NCBI RefSeq assembly: GCF_006265095.1
Contig: NZ_VCNK01000012.1
Location: forward strand, 1 to 64,000
Direction: 5' to 3'
DNA: 64,000 bases
Origin: Phaeobacter sp. B1627
GTDB lineage: Bacteria > Pseudomonadota > Alphaproteobacteria > Rhodobacterales > Rhodobacteraceae
The notes beneath the pieces are model-generated. The model was given only the letters and a program-made list of their open reading frames with translations, was not told the DNA's origin and ran no database searches. Below, in pieces: positions 9,296 through 18,485 of the stretch (the stretch's first letter is position 1; every line of letters starts with the position of its first letter). Both the position numbers and the translations under genes were made by a program.

Positions 9296-10447
9296 TCAGA
9301 AGGCCATTTCGCAGGCTGAACATGCGCCAAAGGGCTTTTGCCCCATCAGTTTCGTCATCACTGATCCCAATGCTGCGATCACCTCGAGGAAGGGCGTGAT
9401 CGGCGGCGGCGGCATCTGCGCCGACATTGATGACATCAGGGCGGGCCCCGCCATATTGGCCGTCTGCCCCCCATCGATCACATCCTGAAGCTCCGGCAGC
9501 AGCTCGAACTGGCTCTGCAGGTCGGCGGCGGGCAACGGCAGCGGGATGCGCTTTTTCGCCCAATGGGTGAACATGGCGTTGATCCGGGACTGGCCGGAGG
9601 GGGTCAGCGCGTCCTCGCCAAAGGCCTCATGGATCGCGTCCAGATCCGCCATTTCAGCGGCCATGGCCATCAACAGCGCCAGCGGGGTTTTCATCCGCGG
9701 CACGGGAAAATTCTGCAGGGCCGCGAACTGGCGTTTCAGCTGATCGATGAATTCGGGCGTCAGCGGCGGCTTGTTCAGGGCCGCAGTGGTAGAGGCCAGA
9801 TCGGCCAATTGGGTTGCCAGCGCCAATTGAGGCAACGGCAGGCCAAAGGCCGGCAGCCGCATGCCGGGCAGGCGCCGGGAAAATTGCAGCGTCGCATCCT
9901 GCCGGGCCATGCTGGTGCCGGCGTCGCCCATGGTCATCGCCTCGCCCAGCTCCATCTCCATGACCTCGAACGGACAGAGCCCCTGCGTGCGCAGCGCGAG
10001 TGTCATATGGGCGCCGAGCGCGAGATTGCGGAAGCTGGGTGACGGCATTTGCGAAATCGAGTGGGTTTGCGCCATCACGTGTTCTTCGAGGCTGAGGATG
10101 GCCTGGGTCAGCTCGTCCTTCAGGGCCGCAAGATCGTCGAGCGGGAAGAGCGCCGCTGGCACCGCAAGGCGCATCGCCAGCGACAGTACCGGTCCGCCGC
10201 GCGGAGGCAACACCGACGGCAACGTCCCGTTCGGGGCCTGCGCCGCAATATTGGCCGTCAGCCAGTTCTGATCGACCGGCAGCAGCTCCGCCAGGTTGAG
10301 GTCGGCCCGCGCGCTGAGATTTGCATTCAGTTTCATCAGCTTGAGCATATTGGCAAGCTGCGGTGGCGGGGCGTCCACACGCAGGCTGTCCCGCTGCGCG
10401 GAGGGCAGCGCCGAGGCCAGATCAAGGTCTTTGCAAAAGCAAACCAT
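9296..10447 (-). CDS. hypothetical protein linked to a PAAR protein
   Basis: The 383-residue product matches no family I can name. It is rich in Leu, Ala and Met, predicted mainly helical, with long amphipathic stretches and no signal peptide. The N-terminus begins MVCFCKD and the C-terminus ends FGACSACEMAF, so cysteine pairs sit at both ends and could form one metal or disulfide site. The start at 10447 lies 11 bases after the stop of the PAAR gene; the frame continues upstream but there overlaps the PAAR gene antiparallel to sense. Linkage suggests a function with the PAAR protein, for example as cargo or adaptor; that is inference. Confidence 0.7.
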   Translation of the reverse strand: MVCFCKDLDLASALPSAQRDSLRVDAPPPQLANMLKLMKLNANLSARADLNLAELLPVDQNWLTANIAAQAPNGTLPSVLPPRGGPVLSLAMRLAVPAALFPLDDLAALKDELTQAILSLEEHVMAQTHSISQMPSPSFRNLALGAHMTLALRTQGLCPFEVMEMELGEAMTMGDAGTSMARQDATLQFSRRLPGMRLPAFGLPLPQLALATQLADLASTTAALNKPPLTPEFIDQLKRQFAALQNFPVPRMKTPLALLMAMAAEMADLDAIHEAFGEDALTPSGQSRINAMFTHWAKKRIPLPLPAADLQSQFELLPELQDVIDGGQTANMAGPALMSSMSAQMPPPPITPFLEVIAALGSVMTKLMGQKPFGACSACEMAF

Positions 10448-10458
10448 AGGGTGCCCGC

Positions 10459-10761
10459 TCAGCCGCCGATGATGACGGTCGGCGCGCCGACAACCACCAT
10501 GCCGCCATGGGCGCAGGTGTCCATGACAATGCGCACCGCAGGTTTCCCGCCAACCATCACGGTGGCGGACCCTTTCGCCAGCGTATCGGGAGGGCCGACA
10601 CAGACGGCCATATCGCCCAGCACCGCCTGCGGCATGCCACAGGTCAGCACGGTCGGGACGCAGGGGCCGGACACAGGGCCGCCAACATGGGGAATGGGGG
10701 GGACGCCGGGCGTCACCATGGGGCAGACATGCATATCCGTCAGTCGCGCCGCTGGCATCAT
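10459..10761 (-). CDS. PAAR-repeat protein
   Basis: This 100-residue protein is a complete PAAR domain: MHVCPMVTPGVPPIPHVGGP, then PAAR-type turns (VLTCGMPQAVLGD, KGSATVMVGGKPAVR) and the final HGGMVVVGAPTVIIGG. Conserved His and Cys residues (HVC, PHVGG, DTCAHGG) are the usual zinc ligands at the tip of the cone. PAAR proteins cap VgrG spikes of type VI secretion systems and related contractile injection devices. The first ATG of a tandem pair was chosen because GGAGGA lies 7 bases upstream. No VgrG, Hcp or sheath gene is in this window, so this is an orphan PAAR locus here. Confidence 0.9.
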   Translation of the reverse strand: MMPAARLTDMHVCPMVTPGVPPIPHVGGPVSGPCVPTVLTCGMPQAVLGDMAVCVGPPDTLAKGSATVMVGGKPAVRIVMDTCAHGGMVVVGAPTVIIGG

Positions 10762-10866
10762 AATAAAGTCCTCCAAAATATCCTTGGTTCAAAAGATAAA
10801 CACCTCAGCGGCCAAAAAGAAGTGAGTCCCGGCAGAAGTTTCTGAAAATAAGCTGTCAGACGTGGA

Positions 10867-10892
10867 AACGGGCGCCGTTACGGGCGCCCGTT
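10867..10892 (-). terminator. hairpin 3' of lysK, 5' of PAAR region
   Basis: A perfect 10-bp stem (10867-10876 with 10883-10892) closes a 6-base loop and is followed on the minus strand by only three T. It lies 31 bases past the lysK start side of the gap, upstream of the lysK stop at 10924 in minus-strand order, i.e. just downstream of lysK, and should end lysK transcripts before the PAAR gene. Confidence 0.6.
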
Positions 10893-10923
10893 CTATCGGT
10901 TTCAAACACAGAAGGCTTTGGTC

Positions 10924-12579
10924 TCAGGCCGGGGGGGCCAGCAACTCCCCCGCCAGCGCAGCCTCAATCAGCGCGACCGTTTCCTCGACCCCATAGAGCT
11001 GGATGAACCCTCCGAAACGCGGCCCCTGGCTGGCCCCCAGCAGCACCTCATAGATCGCCGAGAACCAGCCCCGAAGCGGCTCAAAACCATGCACCTTGCC
11101 AATGGCAAAAACGACGGATTGCAGGAACTCCTCATCGGTGAAATCTGCCGTGGGCAGCGGATCGTCGTTTCCGACCATCTGGTTTTTCTTCGTGATCGCG
11201 TCCAGCGCGGCCTCCGGCGCGGACAAAGCCACCGCCAGATCGGCAAGCGCCGCCCGTTCCTGATCGCTGGGCAGGCGATAGACCTTTGCCGGTTTGACGA
11301 AATCCTGGAAATAGCGCACGGCAAAACCCGCCGCCTGATCCATGCCGGGATGGGTCGCAGCCGTCGCTTCGGGGGCATATTTGTTGATGAAGCCCCACAT
11401 GGTGTCCTTGTCCTCGGCGCTGGAGGCCGATGCGAGGTTCAACAGCATGGAGAAGGACACAACCATGTCCGATTGCGGCACCTCGCCGCCGTGGATGTGC
11501 CAGACCGGATTGTTGAGCTGCCCCTTCAGATCCTGCCCGTGATAGGCCCGCAGCTGCTGGTGGTATTCATCGACCGCCTTCGGGATCACGTCAAAATGCA
11601 TCCGCTTGGCGGTTTTGGGCTTTTGATACATGAAATAGGACAGGCTCTCGGCGGAGGCATAGGTCAGCCACTCGTCGATCGAGACACCGTTGCCGGAGGT
11701 TTTCGAGATCTTCTGGCCGTTCTCGTCGAGGAACAGCTCATAGGTGAAATGCTCCGGCGCGCGCTGACCCAGGGCCCGGCAGATACCGTCGTAGATCGGC
11801 GTATTGGTGGAATGGTCCTTGCCGTACATCTCGAAATCCACCTCAAGCGCGGCCCAGCGGGCACCAAAATCCGGTTTCCACTGCAGTTTGACGTTGCCAC
11901 CGGTGACCGGCAGCGTCCATTCGCGGCCATCTTCGTCATCGAAGGTGACCGAATAGGTCTCCACATCGACCTTTTTCATCGGAACATAGAGAACACGGCC
12001 GGTTTCGGGATGGATCGGCAGGAAGATCGAATAGGTCTGGCGACGTTCCTCGCGCAGGCTTTTCAGCATGATCTCCATGATCGCGTCGTAGCGTTCGACG
12101 CAGCGTTTCAGCACCTCGTCAAACTGACCGGAGCGGTAGAACTCTGTCGAGGAATAGAATTCATATTCGAACCCGAAGGTATCAAGGAACCGGCGCAGCA
12201 TCGCGTTGTTATGGTGACCGAAGCTCTCGAACTCGCCAAAGGGATCCGGCACGCTGGTCAGGGGCTTTTGCAGGTGATCTGCGAGGCTGCCCGCATTGGG
12301 GACATTGCCGGGGATCTTGCGCATGCCGTCGAGATCATCCGAGAAACAGATGAGTTTGGTCGGGATGTCGGAGATAACCTCGAAGGCGGTCCTGATCATC
12401 GTGGTGCGGGCCACCTCGCCGAAGGTGCCGATATGGGGCAGACCGGAGGGGCCGTAGCCGGTCTCGAACAGCACGTAGCCCTTCTCCGGCGCGCCCTTGG
12501 CGTAACGTTTGAGAACACGACGTGCCTCTTCAAACGGCCAGGCTTTGCTCTTCAGAGCTTCTTCGCGCAGATCAGACAT
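10924..12579 (-). CDS. lysK: class I lysyl-tRNA synthetase
   Basis: This enzyme charges tRNA-Lys. The 551-residue product is the class I (Rossmann-fold, archaeal-type) LysRS used by many alphaproteobacteria instead of class II LysS. The HIGH signature appears as PHIGTF near residue 49, and the KMSKS loop as KISKTSGN near residue 290. The ribosome-binding site is TGGAGA before the ATG. The C-terminal anticodon-binding helices are complete. It is monocistronic here, with a hairpin after its stop. Confidence 0.97.
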   Translation of the reverse strand: MSDLREEALKSKAWPFEEARRVLKRYAKGAPEKGYVLFETGYGPSGLPHIGTFGEVARTTMIRTAFEVISDIPTKLICFSDDLDGMRKIPGNVPNAGSLADHLQKPLTSVPDPFGEFESFGHHNNAMLRRFLDTFGFEYEFYSSTEFYRSGQFDEVLKRCVERYDAIMEIMLKSLREERRQTYSIFLPIHPETGRVLYVPMKKVDVETYSVTFDDEDGREWTLPVTGGNVKLQWKPDFGARWAALEVDFEMYGKDHSTNTPIYDGICRALGQRAPEHFTYELFLDENGQKISKTSGNGVSIDEWLTYASAESLSYFMYQKPKTAKRMHFDVIPKAVDEYHQQLRAYHGQDLKGQLNNPVWHIHGGEVPQSDMVVSFSMLLNLASASSAEDKDTMWGFINKYAPEATAATHPGMDQAAGFAVRYFQDFVKPAKVYRLPSDQERAALADLAVALSAPEAALDAITKKNQMVGNDDPLPTADFTDEEFLQSVVFAIGKVHGFEPLRGWFSAIYEVLLGASQGPRFGGFIQLYGVEETVALIEAALAGELLAPPA

Positions 12580-12798
12580 GATGTTCTCCAGTCAGCGTCT
12601 TTTTCGGGATCATCGGCAGCAGCATGCAAACCGACGCTCCCCTGTATTGTGCCGACGCAGCATGAGTCAACACGGACCGCACAGCGGGAACCGGCGCAAA
12701 ACTGGTTTTTACCGCGCTTCTTCGTTGAATGGGGCCACTGCGGGGCCTATCCTGCAGCGTGAACACATGACCCCTCGGGCACAAAGGACGCCGGACAT

Positions 12799-13221
12799 AT
12801 GACAGAAGAGACCCTCCCCCTGCTGACGCCGCAGGACTGCCTGGTGGCCGTGATGGTGGCCGTGTCGGCCTCCGACGAAGACATGCGCACTGCCGAACTG
12901 GTCAAGATCCAGAATGCCGTCAACATGCTGCCGGTCTTTGCCGATTATGACGCCGACCGGATCGCGGCGGTGTCGCGGACGGTGTTTGATCTTTTTGAAC
13001 AGGAGGACGGGCTGGATGCGCTCTTTGGTCTGGTCAGGGACATTCTGCCGGTGCGCCTGCACGAGACCTGCTATGCGCTGGCCTGTGATGTGGCAGCGGC
13101 CGACGGCTCGCTCAACGACAATGAGCTGCGCCTTCTGGAAGAAATCCGCTACGAACTGAATGTGGAACGGCTGCATGCGGCCGCCATCGAACGCGGGTCG
13201 CGCGCTCGGCATATGGTCTGA
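12799..13221 (+). CDS. TerB-like (tellurite resistance type) protein
   Basis: This 140-residue all-helical acidic protein fits the TerB/DjlA-N family: a repeated helical hairpin with the conserved acidic turn VAAADGSLNDNELRLLEEI near residues 95-115. TerB domains bind divalent metals and occur in stress-response systems, but many single-domain members in alphaproteobacteria have no known role. No other ter gene is near. AAGGA lies about 11 bases before the ATG. It is convergent with tauC. Confidence 0.75.
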   Translation: MTEETLPLLTPQDCLVAVMVAVSASDEDMRTAELVKIQNAVNMLPVFADYDADRIAAVSRTVFDLFEQEDGLDALFGLVRDILPVRLHETCYALACDVAAADGSLNDNELRLLEEIRYELNVERLHAAAIERGSRARHMV

Positions 13222-13318
13222 AGCATACCCCAGCCTGGCGCAGGTGTTTGCCAGGCGTATGGGCAGGTGGCGCCGCCGCCTCCTTCGTTGCCACGGATGG
13301 GATGGGTGGCTGTGTCTC

Positions 13319-13385
13319 GCGCTCCCCCTATACGAGGTTCTGCCTTGTGCTCCCCCTATGCGAGGCTCTGCCTCGCGCTCCGAGG
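13319..13385. repeat. 28-bp tandem repeat, about 2.5 copies
   Basis: Two 28-bp units (13319-13346 and 13347-13374) share 23 or more positions, including GCTCCCCCTAT and TGCCT; a third shortened unit starts at 13375. They lie between the convergent terB-like gene and tauC, and run into the REP-like element. Confidence 0.75.
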
Positions 13386-13403
13386 TATTTTGACAAAGAT
13401 GAA
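13371..13403 (+). repeat. REP-like element, copy 1
   Basis: A small hairpin (CCTCG-CGCTC-CGAGG) is followed by a conserved tail, TATTTTGACAAAGATGAA. The 23 bases at 13381-13403 match 20 of 23 bases at 30351-30373, where a hairpin also precedes the tail. Such elements recur in intergenic regions of Rhodobacteraceae genomes; function unknown. Confidence 0.55.
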
Positions 13404-13434
13404 AGGGCGGCCGCAGCGGGTCGCCCTTTGTTTG
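13402..13434. terminator. bidirectional terminator between terB-like gene and tauC
   Basis: AAAGGGCG (13402-13409) pairs perfectly with CGCCCTTT (13422-13429), flanked by A-rich and T-rich sides (GATGAAAG and TTTGTTTG). It can end transcripts from both convergent genes. Confidence 0.65.
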
Positions 13435-13456
13435 ATCCGAAGGTCCGGGAGGGGGC

Positions 13457-14719
13457 CTAGCTGCGGCCTTTCCAGGGGACCAGAATATCTTCGGCCTTGC
13501 GCATCAGAATATCGATGCCGTAGCCGATCACCCCGATCAGTATGATCCCCATGATAACGATATCCGTGAGCTGGAATTTGGAGGCCGCGATGATCATCAT
13601 GCCTGCGCCCTTCTGGGCGGCGACAAGTTCAGCCGCGACCACCGTGCCCCAGCACACCCCCATCGCCACACGCGCACCGGTGAAGATCTCCGGCAGCGAG
13701 TTCGGCACGATCACGTGCCGCAGGATCTGCGCCTTCGAGGCGCCAAGCGAATAGGCCGCGTGGACCTTGGAGATATTGACGCCCGAGACCCCTGCCCGCG
13801 CCGCGATGGTCATGATCCACAGGGCGGCGAGGAACAGCAGCACGATCTTGCCCGTCTCCCAGATGCCAAACCAGATGATCACCAGCGGGATCAGGGCCAG
13901 CGGCGGCACCGGGCGCATGAATTCGACGATCGGGTCGAACCAGCCCCGCACCCAGGAGCTGAGCCCCATGGCGTAGCCCAGGGGAATGCCGATCAGAGAT
14001 CCGAACACAAACCCGGCCAGGACGCGCAGCAGCGACCAGCCCAGATGCTCCCACAGGGTGAAGTTCTGATAGCCTTCTGACGCGATTTCGACAAAACGTG
14101 CCACCACGGCCTCGGGGCTCGGCATCCAGATCGGCTCCATCTGAAAGCCCTTGTCGGGTTCGAAATTCAACGCGCCGCGGCGGGACATGGTGACCGTACC
14201 ATCGGGCACCCTGACCGTCTCGCCCGGGGCAATGGGCTGACCTTCGACGGCCGTGACCGTGACATCATCGCCATCATTCCCGGCCGCCTTGATCAGAACC
14301 GAGCGCCAGGCTGCGACCTTTTCGGCGTCATCCTGAGCGAAGCCTTCCGAAGCTCCGGTCTCGGGTGCGTCCGCGCTTTCGCCGAAGGCATGCACGCGCA
14401 CATGGACCCGGGCCTGCGCTGTTTCGCCCCCAGGTGCCGTCGCGGTATAGGTAAAGCTGGTGTCGCCCCGGAACGGCCCCGGCACATGAACAGGCACCAG
14501 CCTTGACCCGGTAAAGGCGCCCCAGATCAGGAAAATCACCAGAATGGAGATGACCGAGGCGGCGCGGTTCGGTGTGATCGCGCTTTCGTCGCCGAAAGTG
14601 ACTGTCTTCAGGCTGGTGAAATTCACGCCCGTCCGGCGCCTTTGCTGGATCGCATCGACGATGAAATAGGCGATGGTGAACAGGGCCACATAGGCCAGAA
14701 GGATGAGGAGCCCCGTCAT
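13457..14719 (-). CDS. tauC: taurine ABC transporter permease
   Basis: This is the membrane-spanning subunit of a taurine importer. The 420-residue protein is much longer than E. coli TauC (275 residues). Two N-terminal membrane segments (residues 3-22 and about 54-70) enclose a following soluble region of about 110 residues, probably periplasmic, before the canonical BPD_transp_1 domain with five or six membrane helices. The EAA loop is visible as HAAYSLGASKAQILRHVIVPNSLPEI. The start overlaps the tauB stop by 4 bases, so tauB and tauC are translationally coupled. Identification rests on similarity of all three genes to Rhodobacteraceae TauABC. Confidence 0.88.
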   Translation of the reverse strand: MTGLLILLAYVALFTIAYFIVDAIQQRRRTGVNFTSLKTVTFGDESAITPNRAASVISILVIFLIWGAFTGSRLVPVHVPGPFRGDTSFTYTATAPGGETAQARVHVRVHAFGESADAPETGASEGFAQDDAEKVAAWRSVLIKAAGNDGDDVTVTAVEGQPIAPGETVRVPDGTVTMSRRGALNFEPDKGFQMEPIWMPSPEAVVARFVEIASEGYQNFTLWEHLGWSLLRVLAGFVFGSLIGIPLGYAMGLSSWVRGWFDPIVEFMRPVPPLALIPLVIIWFGIWETGKIVLLFLAALWIMTIAARAGVSGVNISKVHAAYSLGASKAQILRHVIVPNSLPEIFTGARVAMGVCWGTVVAAELVAAQKGAGMMIIAASKFQLTDIVIMGIILIGVIGYGIDILMRKAEDILVPWKGRS

Positions 14720-15522
14720 GCTGCCGACTCCGTCCGGCCCATGATTTCCTCTTCCATCTCCCAGATCATCGACAGGATTTCATCCCGGGTCTGGGCGAAA
14801 CCGTCGAGTTTCTTGACCTCGCGCAGATCCATATTCACGCCCTGTTCCGCAAAGGGCAGCCTGTATTCCTTGTGAATGCGTCCCGGGCGTGGTGCCATGA
14901 CCAGGAGCCGCTCGCCGAGCAGCAGAGCCTCCTCGACGGAGTGGGTGATCAGGATCACGGTCTTGCCGCTCTCTTTCCAGAGTTTGAGCACCAGCGCCTG
15001 CATCTTTTCCCGCGTCAGCGCATCGAGCGCGCCGAGCGGTTCATCCATCAAGATCACATCCGGGTCATTGGCGAGACAGCGGGCCAGGGCCACGCGTTGC
15101 TGCATGCCGCCGGACAGTTCATAGACCGCCTTTTCGCCGAAATCCTGCAGACCGACCGTATCCAGCAACTGCTCGCTGATTTCGCGCCGCTGCGCCACCG
15201 GCATGCCCTTCATGCGGGGGCCGAACTCGACGTTGTCGCGCACGCTCATCCATTCGAACAGGGCTCCTTTCTGGAACACCATGCCGCGCTCCGGCGCCGG
15301 TCCCTTGACCACATGGCCATTCATGTGCACCGCCCCGTCCGTTGGGGCCAGAAACCCGGCGCATATGTTCAAAAGCGTGGTCTTGCCGCAGCCGGACGGG
15401 CCGAGGACAGACATTATTTCACCTTTGCCGATTTCAATTGAAACATCTTGCAGCGCCTGGATGTGCGAGCCATTGGGCAAGTCAAATCGCATCGACAGGC
15501 GGTCGATATGGAGGCCATCCAT
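14716..15522 (-). CDS. tauB: taurine ABC transporter ATP-binding protein
   Basis: This is the ATPase of the taurine importer. The 268-residue product has Walker A GPSGCGKT near residue 41, the Q-loop, signature [18 protein letters not shown], Walker B VILMDEP and the switch His (ILITHSVEEALLL). It belongs to the nitrate/sulfonate/taurine ATPase family. An 83-base gap with a strong hairpin separates it from tauA, and it overlaps tauC by 4 bases. Confidence 0.9.
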   Translation of the reverse strand: MDGLHIDRLSMRFDLPNGSHIQALQDVSIEIGKGEIMSVLGPSGCGKTTLLNICAGFLAPTDGAVHMNGHVVKGPAPERGMVFQKGALFEWMSVRDNVEFGPRMKGMPVAQRREISEQLLDTVGLQDFGEKAVYELSGGMQQRVALARCLANDPDVILMDEPLGALDALTREKMQALVLKLWKESGKTVILITHSVEEALLLGERLLVMAPRPGRIHKEYRLPFAEQGVNMDLREVKKLDGFAQTRDEILSMIWEMEEEIMGRTESAA

Positions 15523-15557
15523 GGGCAGCTCCTGCTCTTTTTGAGGAATGAACGGAG

Positions 15558-15586
15558 GGGGTGGCGCTCAGCACGAGCGCCACCCC
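15558..15586 (-). promoter_or_regulatory. intercistronic hairpin between tauA and tauB
   Basis: A perfect 12-bp stem (15558-15569 with 15575-15586) with a 5-base loop follows the tauA stop. No T run follows on the minus strand, so it is better read as an RNA-stabilising or partial-termination element that favours tauA over tauBC. Confidence 0.65.
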
Positions 15587-15605
15587 ACGGACCCGAATTT
15601 GCAGA

Positions 15606-16598
15606 TCAGTCCGCCACAGCGGACAGGTAGCTTGCGTCAACCGATGCGTCATAGCTGTCCAACGCCTGCGGGATGGATCCCGCAGTGGCGAAGACGCCCG
15701 CGACACCGACCATGAAGTCCTGCACGCCACCGCCGAGCCATTTTTCGCTCAGGGCCTCCTCGGTGGAGGGGAAGGAGAAGGTCGCCATGGTTGCTTCGGT
15801 ATCGGCGATTTCCATCCCTGCATCCTTGGCGATGACTTCGATCATCTTCGCCTTGTCCGTGCCCGCGTTCCACATCGCGTTGGCCTCGGCTGTGATCTTC
15901 AGGAACTGCGACAGCATCTCGCCCTCTTCGGCGGCAAAGGCGGAGGGAGCTGAAATTACGTCAAAGACGAGGATGCCCGCGGCTTCCTTCTCGGCGCCAT
16001 TCATCAAGACGTTGCCGTGCTCCTTCATGCGGCGCAGCGCACCACCCCATCCGCAGACCATGTCGAGCGAGCCCTGTGCAAAGGCTGCGGCCCCCTCAGG
16101 CGGCGCCATGTCAACGATTTCCATCGTCGAGATATCGACGTCGAAATGCGCCATCTGTTTGAGGAATCCGAAATGCGCCGCGGTCCCGATCGGCACGCCG
16201 ACGCGTTTGCCCTCCAGCTCCTTGGCGGAGGAGGCATCAATTTCCAGCGTTTCGGCGACAACACAGTTGTCGTTCTCGGAATAGCTGACCGCGATATCAG
16301 CGATCACCAGATCCTGACCGGCCGAAGCTGCGACGACGAAGGGCGGCAGACCCTGGCTCACCGAAATCTGCACATCGCCCGAGGCCATGGCAGCGGACAT
16401 CGCGGTGCCGGTATCAAAGGCCACCCAGTTGATGTCGACGCCCATCGCCTCTTCATAGGTTTCCATTGCCTTGGCATATTGGAACGGCATGGGCCATTCG
16501 AGGAAATAGCCAACTGTGAGGTCTTCGGCCACAGCCGCAGTGCCCGTCATGAGGGCCAGTGCAGCAGACGTTGCGCAGAGTGTGGTCTTGAAAGACAT
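15606..16598 (-). CDS. tauA: taurine ABC transporter substrate-binding protein
   Basis: The 330-residue periplasmic protein binds taurine and delivers it to TauBC. It has a Sec signal peptide (MSFKTTLCATSAALALMTGTAAVA) and the type-2 binding fold; the start of the mature part, LTVGYFLEWPMPFQYAKAM, is typical of Rhodobacteraceae TauA. GGAGGA lies 6 bases before the chosen ATG; the open frame extends further to 16661 without support. The usual taurine catabolic neighbours (tpa, xsc, tauR) are absent, so degradation must be encoded elsewhere. Confidence 0.9.
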   Translation of the reverse strand: MSFKTTLCATSAALALMTGTAAVAEDLTVGYFLEWPMPFQYAKAMETYEEAMGVDINWVAFDTGTAMSAAMASGDVQISVSQGLPPFVVAASAGQDLVIADIAVSYSENDNCVVAETLEIDASSAKELEGKRVGVPIGTAAHFGFLKQMAHFDVDISTMEIVDMAPPEGAAAFAQGSLDMVCGWGGALRRMKEHGNVLMNGAEKEAAGILVFDVISAPSAFAAEEGEMLSQFLKITAEANAMWNAGTDKAKMIEVIAKDAGMEIADTEATMATFSFPSTEEALSEKWLGGGVQDFMVGVAGVFATAGSIPQALDSYDASVDASYLSAVAD

Positions 16599-16898
16599 GG
16601 GGGTTCCTCCGTGTTGAACCGGTGTCGCGATCAATCGCTTGTTTTTCTCAGGTCGTTCCATTTTAGGTTATTTTTGCCGACCTTGCCAAATCGTCGCGAT
16701 CCGGACCCCACCTGACAACTGTCACGACCCCACTGGCCCCACGGAAACTGGATTCTGGGCTTATCCAGAACCGCATTTTGCCTCGCAGGGGGCAAACTGG
16801 TCTTATTGGGTGACGTTTGGCCGCGGAATCGGCGCCCGCCGAGGTCTGGCGAGATCTGGCGAGATCTGTCGGTGCCTGGCGAGATCTGGCAGGAGCGG
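16599..16898. other. tauA upstream region with short repeats
   Basis: This 300-base gap should contain the tauA promoter near 16600-16700, which is AT-richer than its surroundings, but no convincing hexamers were found. The half next to dacB carries helically phased 10-bp repeats, listed separately. Confidence 0.45.
16845..16894. repeat. 10-bp direct repeats TCTGGCGAGA
   Basis: TCTGGCGAGA occurs at 16845-16854 and 16855-16864; TGGCGAGA returns at 16877-16884 followed by TCTGGCAGGA. The block ends just before the dacB stop codon. A 10-bp period places each unit on the same face of the helix. Confidence 0.8.
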
Positions 16899-18392
16899 TC
16901 AGCTGCCGTATACTTGGCCCCAGCGCCGCAGCAGCGATTGCTGCAGACGTTTGGCGCGGCTGTTCCATCTGCGGGCACCCGGCGGGCGTTCCCGCTCGGC
17001 CCGGCGAATCCCGGCCCGGGCCCTCATATCGGCGGAAAAGATGGCAAAAGCCAGTTCAGTGCCATCAGCCGCAGTGACAAAGCCGCCCAGACCGGACACG
17101 AAATTCAGGGTCCCGGTCTTGGCCGCGATCTTGACCGGATGCGTCTTGATCGGTCGCCCCTTGGTGTCCTGCAGGTATATCTGTTTCAAAAGAGGCTTCA
17201 GCGCGCCGTCTTTCCTGGCCACCACCAGCGCCCGCACCAGATCATTCGCGGTCAGGCGCGATTCCTCGCCGAGGCCGGAATGGTCTACCAGGCGCGTTTG
17301 CTCCATGCCGTAGGTCTGGGCGGCCCAGCCGGACATGCGGAGCGCCGACTGTTGCAGCGACGATGGCCGCCCCCCGCGCTGCACGCTGGCGGTCATCCCG
17401 ATCATTTCCGCCATCAGATTGTTGGAATATTTCAGCATCCCCTTCAGGAGCACGGGCAAAGGCGCGCTCTGATACTCTGCCAGTTCGGTCCCGGCCGGAA
17501 GACGGCCGATCGGTTTCGGATTCGGCAGCGCGATGCCATGGGACCGGGCCAGCGTCTGAAACACATCGCCCGCATAAAGTGCGGGATTTCGAACCGGCAA
17601 CCAGCGTGCACCGCCATTGCCCAATGCGCCGCTCGCGACCGTCCAGTGGTCGACACCGGATTTGTCCTGATAGGTGTAGACGGGCACATCCCGGCGCACG
17701 ACGGCCATTTTCGAGGTAAACACATCGGGGCGATATTTCTTCGTGCGCGCATCCATCGTCACGGCCCAGCTGCTGCCTGCGCGCTTCCATTCGAAATGCA
17801 CCCGGTTGAAATTCAGCGCGATCCCGGAGACCGCCGGGCTATAGCCCACATGATCAGGTTGGTCGGGGTCAATGGAGGTCACGGAAGGCAACGCCCCGTC
17901 CCAGACCAGAAACCGCCCCTTGACCTCGCGCAGGCCCGCCGCCTTCAGCCGGGACGCAAGCTCTGCCAGCCCATCGGTACTGAGTGTGGGGTCGCCGCCT
18001 CCGGCCAGCACAAGATCGCCATTCAGAACCCCATTGCGCAGCGGCCCGGTTCCGATCAGGCGGGTGCGGAACCGGTAGCCTTCGCCCAGGGTGTTCAGTG
18101 CATAGAGCGCCGTCAGCACCTTGGCCACGCTGGCCGGCGGCAGCGCCCTGTCGCCTTGCGCCTCCTCCAGCAGCTGGCCGGTTCCGGCATCCGCCACCGC
18201 ACAGACCACCTCCCCCGTGAGGTCGGCAGCCTGCAGGACCGCTTTGAGCCCGTCGCCTCCGGGGCTGAGCGGATTGAGGCCGCGCATTTTCGGACGCGGC
18301 GTATATGCAGGAGCATCGGCCAATGCAGGACCGGAGCCAAGCACAGCAAGAGCAGAGGAGATAAAAGCGCGGCGTGAAATCATGTTGCCCAT
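16899..18392 (-). CDS. dacB: D-alanyl-D-alanine carboxypeptidase/endopeptidase (PBP4 type)
   Basis: This periplasmic class C penicillin-binding protein trims or cuts peptidoglycan crosslinks. The 497-residue product begins with SRRAFISSALAVLGSGPALA, a Tat-like export signal. The catalytic SxxK is S88-V-A-K91, the SxN motif is SNN (KYSNNLMAEM) near residue 325, and the KTG motif is KTGTLNF near residue 440. The insertion between SxxK and SxN is typical of DacB. Two close ATG codons (18392 and 18383) are possible starts. nadD lies 93 bases upstream on the same strand. Confidence 0.92.
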   Translation of the reverse strand: MGNMISRRAFISSALAVLGSGPALADAPAYTPRPKMRGLNPLSPGGDGLKAVLQAADLTGEVVCAVADAGTGQLLEEAQGDRALPPASVAKVLTALYALNTLGEGYRFRTRLIGTGPLRNGVLNGDLVLAGGGDPTLSTDGLAELASRLKAAGLREVKGRFLVWDGALPSVTSIDPDQPDHVGYSPAVSGIALNFNRVHFEWKRAGSSWAVTMDARTKKYRPDVFTSKMAVVRRDVPVYTYQDKSGVDHWTVASGALGNGGARWLPVRNPALYAGDVFQTLARSHGIALPNPKPIGRLPAGTELAEYQSAPLPVLLKGMLKYSNNLMAEMIGMTASVQRGGRPSSLQQSALRMSGWAAQTYGMEQTRLVDHSGLGEESRLTANDLVRALVVARKDGALKPLLKQIYLQDTKGRPIKTHPVKIAAKTGTLNFVSGLGGFVTAADGTELAFAIFSADMRARAGIRRAERERPPGARRWNSRAKRLQQSLLRRWGQVYGS

Positions 18393-18485
18393 TTTGAATC
18401 AAATTCCCTTCAATTCGGCAAATGCTTTGCGCGCAATGGGACAAAAAAATTATCTGCCGGGGCAAACCACACGCAATTCGCGCAA

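Noticed and set aside
10448-10792. In-frame extension of the 383-residue gene upstream to 10792
   Set aside because: It reads through the PAAR gene in another frame and gives Arg/His-rich nonsense; the PAAR frame is clearly real.
13319-13385. Possible CRISPR-like repeat
   Set aside because: Units are directly adjacent without spacers and only 2.5 copies exist; no cas gene is near.
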